A stretch of DNA of 46,232 bases from Firmicutes bacterium AF25-13AC (lineage in GTDB: Bacteria > Bacillota > Clostridia > Lachnospirales > Lachnospiraceae), in contig QUFP01000037.1 in the NCBI GenBank assembly GCA_003478935.1, forward strand, positions 1-46,232. Reading direction: 5' to 3'. The position numbers were made by a program, and so were the translations under genes. The notes under the pieces are model-generated. The model made no database searches. It was given only the letters and a program-made list of their open reading frames with translations, and was not told the origin of the DNA. The first letter of the stretch is position 1, and each line of letters starts with the position of its first letter. This document shows, in pieces, positions 9,217-16,656 of this stretch.

Positions 9217-9855
9217 CTACTTTCTCTTTAACAGGTCAGCTCTCACATATCCGGCATAGGCTCCTGCAATCGAAATCAGATTCCAAACGGCTCCATCACT
9301 CCCCTTTTGAGTACCAAGTACCTCCACAAGATTTCCATTGTTCAGCTGAGGATAGTTTTCCAAAAATTCACTATCTTTTCCTGCCTCCTCGTAAACGAAT
9401 GTCCATCCATCTGGATCATTTACTTCTGCCACATAGCGGGCAAATGGCTGTGTCTTCTGATTATCTGGAATTGCCACTCCCCAAAAAGTATGATTCTTTA
9501 ACTTTCCCATGTTCGTATAGTGGGAATCCCAGTAGCTTCGCCAGTAGCTGCTTCCTCTATCTGACATAAAGAAATACACGTAATGATCTGTAAAAATCCT
9601 CTGTCCTTCAAGAAATACACGAATCACCGCCTCTAAGCAGCTACTTCCCCGGATATCCTGATTGGTCGGCATAGTGTAGGCATTTTTAATAACCTCTTCG
9701 AGTGTCTTTCCAAAGCCTGAACCATCCGCTCCGATAATGTTGTGGTGCAGTTGATCATACATCGTCTGTGCCACTGCCATCTGGCCGTTCAATCCTTCGG
9801 TTGCTGCTTCCGCAAACACAGTTCTGGCTGCCAGATTTAGTTCTTTTGCTGTCAT
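9217..9855 (-). CDS. SleB-type cell-wall hydrolase with C-terminal SH3-like domain
   Basis: With the ATG at 9855 the protein is 212 residues. The N-terminal domain belongs to the Hydrolase_2/SleB family: the AARTVFAEA motif holds the expected catalytic Glu at about residue 16, followed by GQMAVAQTMYDQ. The C-terminus (about 145-212) resembles a bacterial SH3 domain that binds cell wall. No signal peptide is visible, as in phage endolysins that reach the wall through a holin. I chose this start because AAAGGAAAAGGG lies just upstream; an in-frame ATG at 9948 would add 31 unlikely residues. The holin follows 7 bp downstream. The enzyme would cleave peptidoglycan to open a path for lysis or for Rhs release. 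Confidence 0.82.
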   Translation of the reverse strand: MTAKELNLAARTVFAEAATEGLNGQMAVAQTMYDQLHHNIIGADGSGFGKTLEEVIKNAYTMPTNQDIRGSSCLEAVIRVFLEGQRIFTDHYVYFFMSDRGSSYWRSYWDSHYTNMGKLKNHTFWGVAIPDNQKTQPFARYVAEVNDPDGWTFVYEEAGKDSEFLENYPQLNNGNLVEVLGTQKGSDGAVWNLISIAGAYAGYVRADLLKRK

Positions 9856-9889
9856 TTTTATTCCCTTTTCCTTTCTCACCGCTTCCCTC

Positions 9890-9922
9890 TTATTTTTCTC
9901 TCCGTGCTGCGGTGTAGCACAT
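9890..9922 (-). CDS. Possible 10-residue leader peptide
   Basis: A short frame encoding MCYTAARREK starts at 9922 behind a consensus AAGGAGG with 8-base spacing, the best ribosome-binding site in this operon. It stops 34 bases before the hydrolase ATG. It may be a translated leader that affects hydrolase expression, or the Shine-Dalgarno may be a chance purine run. Confidence 0.3.
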   Translation of the reverse strand: MCYTAARREK

Positions 9923-9953
9923 CCTGTCAGACCTCCTTGCTCTGACATTGCTT

Positions 9954-10019
9954 ATCATATCAGAACAAGTATTCTTTTAACAGTGAACGTGTGCCACTTT
10001 TGGGGTGAACATGTTACAC
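9954..10019 (-). promoter_or_regulatory. Promoter of the lysin-holin-Rhs operon with direct repeats
   Basis: On the minus strand an extended -10 (TGATATGAT; hexamer at 9954-9959) has only a poor -35 at 9977-9982. Directly upstream are two 15-bp direct repeats, GTGAACGTGTGCCAC (9983-9997) and GTGAACATGTTACAC (10005-10019, + strand), 22 bp apart, that is two helical turns. The second contains the palindrome AACATGTT. A weak -35 preceded by phased direct repeats suggests an activator-dependent promoter. Confidence 0.5.
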
Positions 10020-10048
10020 TTTTTGCAATTTTTTATTATTTTCAGCAC

Positions 10049-10100
10049 AAAAAATGAGACTCCTGCAGCTTCAATTTAAACTGTAAGAGTCTCATTTTTT
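10049..10100 (-). terminator. Intrinsic terminator of the XRE gene (bidirectional)
   Basis: Arms at 10049-10062 and 10087-10100 are complementary over 14 bp (AAAAAATGAGACTC on the + strand) with T-runs on both sides. It lies 6 bp beyond the XRE stop and insulates the lysin-holin-Rhs promoter. The stem resembles the terminator at 45636-45673. Confidence 0.85.
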
Positions 10101-10106
10101 GATATT

Positions 10107-10340
10107 TTATCTAGCCGCGTCTTCACATCCAACAAGATAATCCAATGACACGTCATAGACATCTGCTATTGCCAAAAGTACATTCACACTGCCTTCATTT
10201 CCCCGTTCCAGCCTCTTAACTGTATCCACCGATATATTTGCCTGTTCTGCAAGCATTGACTGAGTAACATGACTTCTCTTTCTCAACTGACGTATTCGCT
10301 CTGCGCTTCCCTTCGTATTGTAGTATCGTTTCATCCGCAA
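10107..10340 (-). CDS. XRE-family helix-turn-helix regulator
   Basis: The product is 77 residues and is almost entirely one Cro/C1-type HTH domain: IRQLRKRSHVTQSMLAEQA, then the recognition helix ISVDTVKRLERG, and a closing AIADVYDVSLDYLVG. It lacks a dimerisation or ligand domain, as in small phage-like repressors and antitoxin-type regulators. AGAGGGA precedes the ATG. It is monocistronic: a strong promoter lies upstream and an intrinsic terminator downstream. It sits immediately upstream of the lysin-holin-Rhs operon in the same orientation, so it could repress that operon, but the boxes in its own promoter are not repeated there. Autoregulation is the simplest reading. Confidence 0.85.
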   Translation of the reverse strand: MRMKRYYNTKGSAERIRQLRKRSHVTQSMLAEQANISVDTVKRLERGNEGSVNVLLAIADVYDVSLDYLVGCEDAAR

Positions 10341-10362
10341 TTCCCTCTTTCGTTATACTTAT

Positions 10363-10434
10363 GAACATTCGTTCTAATCATTGTTGTAGCACATTTGTTC
10401 TGCTGTGTCAACCCTTATTTGCGAACTTTTGTTC
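10363..10434 (-). promoter_or_regulatory. XRE promoter with three GAAC-N4-GTTC-like boxes
   Basis: TTGACA (10406-10411) and TACAAC (10383-10388) are separated by exactly 17 bp on the minus strand. Palindromic boxes GAACATTCGTTC (10363-10374) and GAACTTTTGTTC (10423-10434) flank the promoter. A degenerate third box, GCACATTTGTTC (10389-10400), fills the -10/-35 spacer. The GAAC-N4-GTTC pattern is that of Gram-positive LexA (DinR) sites but would also suit XRE autoregulation. Confidence 0.6.
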
Positions 10435-10479
10435 TTTTTTTGTAAATCAACATTCCCACTTAAAAATTTTTCCCACACA

Positions 10480-10520
10480 AAAAGACGCCATAGCCACTTT
10501 TGCAGCTTCTGGCGCCTTTT
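10480..10520 (-). terminator. Probable terminator of the 18701-10617 gene block
   Basis: Arms AAAAGACGCCA (10480-10490) and TGGCGCCTTTT (10510-10520) pair with one mismatch around a 19-base loop. On the minus strand the second arm is followed by a TTTTT run. It lies about 100 bp past the last gene of the accessory ABC block. Confidence 0.65.
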
Positions 10521-10543
10521 GCATAACTTAATTGTAAGCCAAC

Positions 10544-10596
10544 GGGACAGTAATCAAGCCAATGTACCCAATTAAAAGTCCGCCAGACCTGTCCCC
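10544..10596 (+). repeat. 53-bp REP/MITE-like repeat, copy B
   Basis: It runs from GGGACAG to CTGTCCCC and is the same length as copies A and C. Its right end is extended by a perfect tandem duplication of the 16-mer CTGTCCCCATGGTCAC (10589-10604 and 10605-10620). That duplication reaches the stop codon of the neighbouring gene at 10617. Confidence 0.85.
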
Positions 10597-10616
10597 ATGG
10601 TCACCTGTCCCCATGG

Positions 10617-11198
10617 TCACCCCTGTTTTCTTAAATAATTTTCAGAAACATCCGGTACCGTTTCTACTTCGACGTCTATTTCTTTGCCATCAATCTCCAA
10701 AGTGATCGTGTCATCAATCTGCATTGGCGATGGCAACACAACATACAAATATGCTCCAAAAAATCTTTCATCTGGATAAGAGGAACTTTTCATTTCAACG
10801 TTCACGTTATCATCGCTGCCTTTTAGCTTCATTGTATCAAGCAAAAAATCTCTTTTTGCGTTCGAAATTGGATACCGATTAAATAATACCAGCCATGTTT
10901 GCCATTCCGATATGCCATCACACTGCAAAAGATACAATCCCTTTTCTAACTTCTGAATTTTCTTATTAAGAAAAACGGTCTCTGTTCTTAACTCATCCAG
11001 ATGCCCATCCACATCTAACGCTCGCCCTCGTGCCGAATTCCAATAACTTCCGCTTTGCACACTTTGACATAATCTTTCATACGTCCACCGAGGAGGCCCC
11101 GTATAATATACAATCCACGGTTGCGCAAAATAGAAAATACCTCCAATCACTAGCAGTACTATTATCACTTTTATGACATTTTTCTTTTTTCCTTTCAT
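10617..11198 (-). CDS. Membrane-anchored protein of unknown function
   Basis: The product is 193 residues with a Lys-rich N-terminus and one hydrophobic segment at about 8-28, so it is probably anchored with its C-terminal domain outside. The ectodomain has no motif I recognise and ends in a β-rich stretch (DDTITLEIDGKEIDVEVE). It is the last gene of the block that includes the ABC transporter and secreted proteins; 77 bp and a 53-bp repeat separate it from the ATPase gene. The 3' end was duplicated to 428-555 with its neighbouring repeat. Immunity or accessory function for the ABC block is possible but not shown. Confidence 0.75.
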   Translation of the reverse strand: MKGKKKNVIKVIIVLLVIGGIFYFAQPWIVYYTGPPRWTYERLCQSVQSGSYWNSARGRALDVDGHLDELRTETVFLNKKIQKLEKGLYLLQCDGISEWQTWLVLFNRYPISNAKRDFLLDTMKLKGSDDNVNVEMKSSSYPDERFFGAYLYVVLPSPMQIDDTITLEIDGKEIDVEVETVPDVSENYLRKQG

Positions 11199-11247
11199 TC
11201 CACGTCACCCCTCTTCATTGACTTAATTAGTCCTCTCTAAAGCCGCA

Positions 11248-11300
11248 GGGACAGTAATCAAGCCAGCGTACCCACTTAAAAGACCGCCGAACCTCTCCCC
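11248..11300 (+). repeat. 53-bp REP/MITE-like repeat, copy C, overlapping a coding end
   Basis: Same 53-bp element, with one terminal mismatch (CTCTCCCC at the right end). It overlaps the last 25 bases of the ABC ATPase gene, whose final codons (MGRGSAVF then TAA) are written partly in repeat sequence. This suggests that the element inserted into or replaced the original 3' end. Confidence 0.82.
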
Positions 11301-12163
11301 ATGGTCACGCGATACAAATATACATCTTCCAGTGTAGGTGTCTCCATTCTTCGCCTCTGCTTTGGCACAGGACTGTCTCCGATTACTCGAACCTCAAAAC
11401 CGCCTGCTGCCAGATACACATTGCTGATAAGTGCACACTGTTGGAGCCGCGTTACACCCTGTTTTGTTGCTCTCACAGTATACACCAATCCTTCCAATTC
11501 CTGTATCAGATTTTCCGGCCAATCCATTGCAATGAGCTTTCCTGAGCGCATCAAAAGGATTTCATTTGAAATACATTCCACATCCTGAACAACATGCGTT
11601 GCAATCATGACGATACGTTTTTGAGCACTCTCGCTGATAAGATTGCGAATTCTGATGCGTTCCTTTGGATCAAGACCTGCTGTCGGTTCATCTAGCAGCA
11701 GCACTTCTGGATCATTTAAAAGTGCCTGTGCAATTAATAAACGCTGCTTCATACCTCCTGACAATGTCTTTATCTTCTGATGGCGTGCATATTCCAAATT
11801 CATCTGCTCTAATAGCTCATCAATTCGAGTGCGCTGTTCTCGTCTCGGCACATTTTTTAATGATGCCATATAATGTAAATATTCTGTCACACGAAAATCA
11901 TCATACAGCCATTGCTGCTGTGGAGCGTAACCAAGGCTTGCTCTATACTGCTTTCCCTGCTTTTTAATATCCTCTCCATTGTACATGACACAGCCTCCAT
12001 CTGGCTGCAAATTTGCCGTCATGATATTCATTAACGTCGTTTTTCCTGCACCGTTTGGTCCAAGCAGTCCATATATTCCTTCTCTCATCTGAAACGAAAT
12101 ATGATCTAAAACGGTTCCCTTTTTGGAATAACTTTTTGAAATATCTTGTATTTCCAGCAACAT
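11276..12163 (-). CDS. ABC transporter ATP-binding protein
   Basis: The product is 295 residues and has all ABC ATPase motifs: Walker A GPNGAGKT (35-42), Q-loop PQQQ (81-84), signature LSGGMKQ (134-140), Walker B LLLDE (155-159) and H-loop His190. It is of the CcmA/YbhF type used by ABC-2-like exporters. GGAGGG precedes the ATG, and the start lies 18 bp after the permease stop, so the two form one transporter. The C-terminus after about residue 287 is encoded by a 53-bp repeat and probably is not ancestral. The position behind secreted-protein genes suggests export or self-protection; the substrate is unknown. Confidence 0.92.
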   Translation of the reverse strand: MLLEIQDISKSYSKKGTVLDHISFQMREGIYGLLGPNGAGKTTLMNIMTANLQPDGGCVMYNGEDIKKQGKQYRASLGYAPQQQWLYDDFRVTEYLHYMASLKNVPRREQRTRIDELLEQMNLEYARHQKIKTLSGGMKQRLLIAQALLNDPEVLLLDEPTAGLDPKERIRIRNLISESAQKRIVMIATHVVQDVECISNEILLMRSGKLIAMDWPENLIQELEGLVYTVRATKQGVTRLQQCALISNVYLAAGGFEVRVIGDSPVPKQRRRMETPTLEDVYLYRVTMGRGSAVF

Positions 12164-12181
12164 AATATCCCTCCATTCATC

Positions 12182-14482
12182 CTATCTATCCACCTGAAAC
12201 CGTTTCCATGCCAAAAATAAACACAATAGCGACATAAGCAGTACTGCACAAGCGTATATGGCAAAAAACGTCAGATCTCCGCCTTTATCCAAGATTCTCT
12301 CCATATCAAAAATGTGATCAGCAAACAAACTTTGTTCTGGCATCCTGCCTACCATTTTAAGAATCAGAGGACTAATAAAAATAAGCATTCCCACCAAAAA
12401 AGTTCGCTGAAACTGACGAATCCATACCGATAAGGACAATAGCAGCATTCCGCATGCACAAACACAAATGGTCTGAAGCAGCGTAATCAAAATTAAATAC
12501 TGCTGAATATTAAGAGAAAATGGAAAATCTTTTAGCTTAGAAATACTATACACCGGCGCATTCCACCCCTCAAATAAAAAAGCATTTTCAATATTTCTAC
12601 ATTTTAAATACATCTGAAATACACATAAAACGAATGATGTGATCAGCACACAAACACTTTGCCCTACAAAGGTTGCTGCTGCCCCTCGCTCTGTTGATCG
12701 GATCAAAAAAACAGATTTATTCTTAAAATTTCTTGTCATACAGGAGGAGGCTGATAGCACTATAATTACCATCAGGACAATATTAACGATCATTCCTGCC
12801 TCATTTTTCATCATTAAGTTGTCAAATGCACTCTGACTGACAATCCATGCATCTTCATCCAAATTTTTATATTGCTCATAAAACATTGAAAATGCCGCTT
12901 CCTTTTGCTGACTCTGCTTGATAATCCACCGTTTTCCCTGAATCTGTTCATCTGTTATTTTATGATCAGCATATGCTTTTTCACTTTCCTGCAGCTGTTC
13001 ATCCAGAGAATTGTAGTACACATAAGTTTCCTCAATCTTCCTTTTTTTATCTTCTGTCAGTGCACCCTTATATTCCTTTACAAATTCTTCTGCTTCCTGT
13101 TCTTCTTTTGATATATAGTAACTATCACTCTCATGGTTTGATACGACTGTCATGCACAACATACCACTAATCAACAACAATATGCCTGCAAGTTTATAGA
13201 AATAAATTTTTTGTTCCCAGTACCATGGCGAATGAAGCACACATACAGGCATTTTTTTATATTTAACTTTTTGGATTACCTGCCAAAAACATTCTGCCGT
13301 ATGTTTTCCTGCCCGCATTTTTTCATTATGTACAAATAAAGCCCCAAGAACTGGAATCAAAACTATCATCATTGCAAACCACACACCACTCCATATTCTC
13401 ACAAAGGAAACCGGATATCCAAAGCAATTCAAATTTTGATACACTGTCAATATTTCACAGCCATCCAGAAAGTAAAAGAAATTCAGGTAGCGAAGCAAGC
13501 GCCATTTTGACAATGACGTAATCAACGTATATAAAAGATATTCGCCCAACAAAATGGCAATAATACCGCACACTGGCCCAATAGTTCCTCTGACCGCTAA
13601 AATGCCTACCCAAATGCCAAGCGAAACAGCCATAAGTGCAAGTTCCTTTACCACTCCAAGCAGCACAATATATGTTCCTACTGTAAGCGAAATGCCACAG
13701 CTTTGAAATTTTGGAACAGACTGTATTGCTCGGTCTAAACCACCAAATCCATACAGCCTGGCTGCAATCGCATAATTGCTTCCATATAAAAACATAAATG
13801 CACCAATCTCTAGGCTAAGCGCTGTCACAACCTTCGCAATACCCAGCATTCCTCTTCCGCGGACACAACTGCTTACAAGATTCAGTGCATTATTTTCATG
13901 CTCCCACTTGAACAACATAAATCCGATATAAATTGCAAACAGCAGCAGCAACCAATCTGTCCAAAATGCATTACCCAAAAACATAACGCCTTCATTAATA
14001 CCGACTTGCAGCTGTTCATCTAATTTTTCATAATCTGCCGCTGTCTTTTGTATATTACGATAAGAAAAAGAATTGGCATCACCCCACAAAGGAGAAAGCT
14101 TCATCTGTTCGGCTCGCGTCTTCAGATTTTCAGTGAATGAAACATATTGATCAAATGCATCGTATTGATCCAGATAATATCCAAGCAGATTCAATTCTCG
14201 GTAAAACGCCTTATCAACTGTTTTATTTTCATGCAAAGTATTCTGTATTTCTGCAAACAGATCTTCCTGCTTTTTCTTAAGACCATCTCTTGTTTCTGTT
14301 CCCGACAGCAATGCTTCTTTTGTCGCTTCTAGCTGTGTCCGTCCATTTATAATAGTTTCATAATCACGATACTGAAAATACACGCCCAAAAACAAATTTA
14401 GAAAAACAATTGCCACAAACAGCAAGCAGGCACGAAAATTGCAAAACACCTTTCGTATCTCATAATAAATCACGTTTGCCAT
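12182..14482 (-). CDS. Large ABC-2-like permease with extracytoplasmic coiled regions
   Basis: The product has about 766 residues. A first helix (about 18-38) is followed by a charged, mostly helical region (about 40-160), then a cluster of helices (about 170-410). A second helix near 435-450 is followed by another charged helical region rich in Glu/Lys/Gln (about 455-555), and a final cluster of helices runs to the end. It thus looks like two tandem ABC-2-type halves, each with a helical ectodomain. The ATG at 14482 follows GAGG closely; a GTG one codon earlier is an alternative start. It is the membrane partner of the adjacent ATPase. Large permeases of this type occur with bacteriocin-like or peptide systems; the substrate here is unknown. 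Confidence 0.8.
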   Translation of the reverse strand: MANVIYYEIRKVFCNFRACLLFVAIVFLNLFLGVYFQYRDYETIINGRTQLEATKEALLSGTETRDGLKKKQEDLFAEIQNTLHENKTVDKAFYRELNLLGYYLDQYDAFDQYVSFTENLKTRAEQMKLSPLWGDANSFSYRNIQKTAADYEKLDEQLQVGINEGVMFLGNAFWTDWLLLLFAIYIGFMLFKWEHENNALNLVSSCVRGRGMLGIAKVVTALSLEIGAFMFLYGSNYAIAARLYGFGGLDRAIQSVPKFQSCGISLTVGTYIVLLGVVKELALMAVSLGIWVGILAVRGTIGPVCGIIAILLGEYLLYTLITSLSKWRLLRYLNFFYFLDGCEILTVYQNLNCFGYPVSFVRIWSGVWFAMMIVLIPVLGALFVHNEKMRAGKHTAECFWQVIQKVKYKKMPVCVLHSPWYWEQKIYFYKLAGILLLISGMLCMTVVSNHESDSYYISKEEQEAEEFVKEYKGALTEDKKRKIEETYVYYNSLDEQLQESEKAYADHKITDEQIQGKRWIIKQSQQKEAAFSMFYEQYKNLDEDAWIVSQSAFDNLMMKNEAGMIVNIVLMVIIVLSASSCMTRNFKNKSVFLIRSTERGAAATFVGQSVCVLITSFVLCVFQMYLKCRNIENAFLFEGWNAPVYSISKLKDFPFSLNIQQYLILITLLQTICVCACGMLLLSLSVWIRQFQRTFLVGMLIFISPLILKMVGRMPEQSLFADHIFDMERILDKGGDLTFFAIYACAVLLMSLLCLFLAWKRFQVDR

Positions 14483-14514
14483 CACCTCTTTCTTATCTGC
14501 TTTTTTCTGACATA

Positions 14515-15710
14515 CTAATGCATATCATACAAACTGCCTTCTACAATTGTTTGCAATGCTGCATTTCCCATTTCTAACTTTTCCTTATCAAAAGCAAGAA
14601 TGCTGCGATAAATCTGTCCATCTGTCATGCCAAAAAAGCAGGATATGAATCCATACTGACCAGATCCAGCAACCGGATTTACATCTAACAAATGCCTTTC
14701 ATCCTGTGATTTCTCCTCAATTGCAATCACACTAACCTGTTCGCCTTCCTTTGTATAAACATATATCTGATTATCTTCAAATGAAGCCAGATAAATATTC
14801 TCATCGTCCATAACAGTTTGTCCAATTGACATCTGTGTAATATATTTGGCATCTGTGCCGTCTAAATCGCACACATAAATATCTGATTTCATAGTATCCA
14901 TACTTGAAATTCTTATATATAGCTTTTCATCTGATATACCTACTACATATGCTTCGCTATCCTCAATCTCTGTACTATTCTGGAGGAGATTTTCGACAGT
15001 CTCACCTGTAATTAAATCGGTGCAGTCCAGCGCCGCAATATATGTTTCATTATCATCCACACCTGTCTCTGAAAAATACAAGCGATCTTCATACGCATAT
15101 AAATCCATAATTTGACTCATATTCCATTCTGAACGATAGATACTCTCTTGCTTTCCAGTTTCTAAATCAAACGCTGTAATTACACCATGATCATCTTCAT
15201 CAATATATGTCGTAAAAATTTGATTGCGATGAATTAAAAAATTATTTCCGTCTGTTTCGATTACTGCTTTCTTATCACGATTCTCGCCATCTGCCGTAAT
15301 TTCCATTAAATTATAGGTGCGATTACCCTTACTGAAAATCCCAGTATCGTCAATCCCGTAAATCATTCCGTCATAATACACAATCTGAGCCTGTCCCTGC
15401 TGAAATATTGCCTGACATGAACTATCTTTGTGCATGCAGTTTGGTTTATTACATAATAAAATCGGTGTAAGTGACTCTTTTTCTACAAAATAAAGATAAT
15501 TGTTTACTGCAATATAATAGCCAAGCTCCGATTCGGTTACAACTTCTCATATGAATTGTTATAATATGCTGCATTCCAATCTAATGAATCCTTCTGTATT
15601 TCCTCTGCTAAGGTCAGTTTGGATGCAAAAGAAACTGCCGCCGCACCAAGCAGCAGTTTCGAAATGAATGCCGCAACATGCTGATTTCTTTTTCCTGTTT
15701 TTTTCGCCAT
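14515..15710 (-). pseudogene. Secreted propeller-type (DUF5050-like) protein, one-base frameshift
   Basis: Two frames make one protein of about 398 residues. The first frame starts at 15710 (or 15716) with a signal-like KLLLGAAAVSFASKLTLA segment and runs into TAA near 15535. The second begins with EVVTESELGYYIAVNNYLYF and contains the LCNKPNCMHKDSSC motif typical of this family, followed by repeated short β-blades (YYDGMIYGI, YEDRLYFSE, DEKLYIRIS, DDENIYLAS). Adding one base near 15545-15548 joins them and gives an exact multiple of three. The gene lies 32 bp upstream of the permease. Either it is inactivated or a base was lost in sequencing. Function is unknown; such proteins are usually lipid-anchored or secreted. 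Confidence 0.75.
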
Positions 15711-15806
15711 ACGCATTTGCCCTCAATCTAGTTACGAAATTATCTCCTGACCATTAGAAAATTAGGAAAATATCTATTCTCTATATGATCAGAAGATAAC
15801 TAATCA

Positions 15807-16193
15807 CTACTTATAATCTGTTGCAGATGCAACAATCGTATCATTTATATATCCAATAGCTCCTGTAGAAACTGGTATCACCGCGCCCAAACGTCTCGTT
15901 TCTGCTGTTACATAAATATAATTTTCATTTGTTAATGCACCAGCACTTTCAGAAGTATAATTATTGCCTCCAGCTACTCTATGAGTAAAAGTCACTCCAA
16001 CACGCATTTGATTATATCCATCACCGAAATATGCAAAAGATGCTTGCCCATAGTTAGCATAACAATTCACCACTAACCTATATGACCCATTTCCATAATA
16101 GCCTTCCATTACCGACTGTGCGCTCACTGACCGTACGTTTAAACACATCATTACTATTAACAACATTAACGCGAATAATCCTCTTCTTTTCAT
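15807..16193 (-). CDS. Small secreted β-rich protein, paralogue 2
   Basis: With the ATG at 16193 (behind AAAGGGGG) the precursor has 128 residues. The signal peptide ends at about VSA; the mature part is about 100 residues, rich in Tyr, Gly, Asn and Thr, without Lys-rich or catalytic motifs. It aligns over its whole mature length with the protein encoded just upstream: YFGDGYNQMRVGV-F-HRVAGG versus YYGSGYHTTAIKV-Y-YKVAGG, and TGAIGYINDTI versus AIGVGYVDNEV. The two genes are 17 bp apart, so they arose by tandem duplication. The size, secretion and linked ABC transporter are reminiscent of bacteriocins of the lactococcin 972 kind, but I see no direct sequence match and leave the function open. 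Confidence 0.75.
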   Translation of the reverse strand: MKRRGLFALMLLIVMMCLNVRSVSAQSVMEGYYGNGSYRLVVNCYANYGQASFAYFGDGYNQMRVGVTFTHRVAGGNNYTSESAGALTNENYIYVTAETRRLGAVIPVSTGAIGYINDTIVASATDYK

Positions 16194-16210
16194 CCTATTT
16201 TCCCCCTTTG

Positions 16211-16567
16211 TCAAAATGACGTTACCTGATTTTTAACTTCATTATCTACATATCCGACCCCAATTGCCCAATGTGCAATCTTGTCACCTGTATATTGCTT
16301 AGTAGCTGTATAAATAACTGTATTATTTTCGTGAGTTAAATTACTACTATCAATATTAACTGTACTACCACCCGCTACTTTATACACATATCTCACTTTA
16401 ATAGCAGTCGTATGATATCCAGAACCATAGTATGCATATGTTCCTTCTGCGTACTGTTCGAAACATCTGCAAGTCAAGTTACCATCTGTAGCTGCTTGTA
16501 CAGTCATAGTAGCTACAGCCGTCATCATTATAATACTTGCTAATATTTTTAATACATTTTTCACCAT
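16211..16567 (-). CDS. Small secreted β-rich protein, paralogue 1
   Basis: With the ATG at 16567 (behind GGGAG) the precursor has 118 residues. The signal peptide is clear, with a predicted cut after VQA near residue 25. The mature part begins TDGNLTCRCFEQ and so has two close cysteines, absent from paralogue 2 apart from one Cys. An upstream in-frame ATG at 16600 is less likely because it would precede the signal peptide with 11 polar residues. It is homologous to the next gene downstream. Family unknown to me. The conserved core is AYYGSGY...VAGG...ENN-IYTAT...GVGYVDN, probably a β-sandwich. Confidence 0.75.
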   Translation of the reverse strand: MVKNVLKILASIIMMTAVATMTVQAATDGNLTCRCFEQYAEGTYAYYGSGYHTTAIKVRYVYKVAGGSTVNIDSSNLTHENNTVIYTATKQYTGDKIAHWAIGVGYVDNEVKNQVTSF

Positions 16568-16656
16568 ATTGTATCTCCCATCTTTACTAATTAATTCCAT
16601 CCTATCGTTATCCCCTGCTCTTATTATAAAAAGTGTCAGTAATATTTGATTTATAA

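Noticed and set aside
751..9948. Prophage remnant
   Set aside because: Only the lysis genes are phage-like; no integrase, capsid, tail or replication gene and no attachment sites are seen around them.
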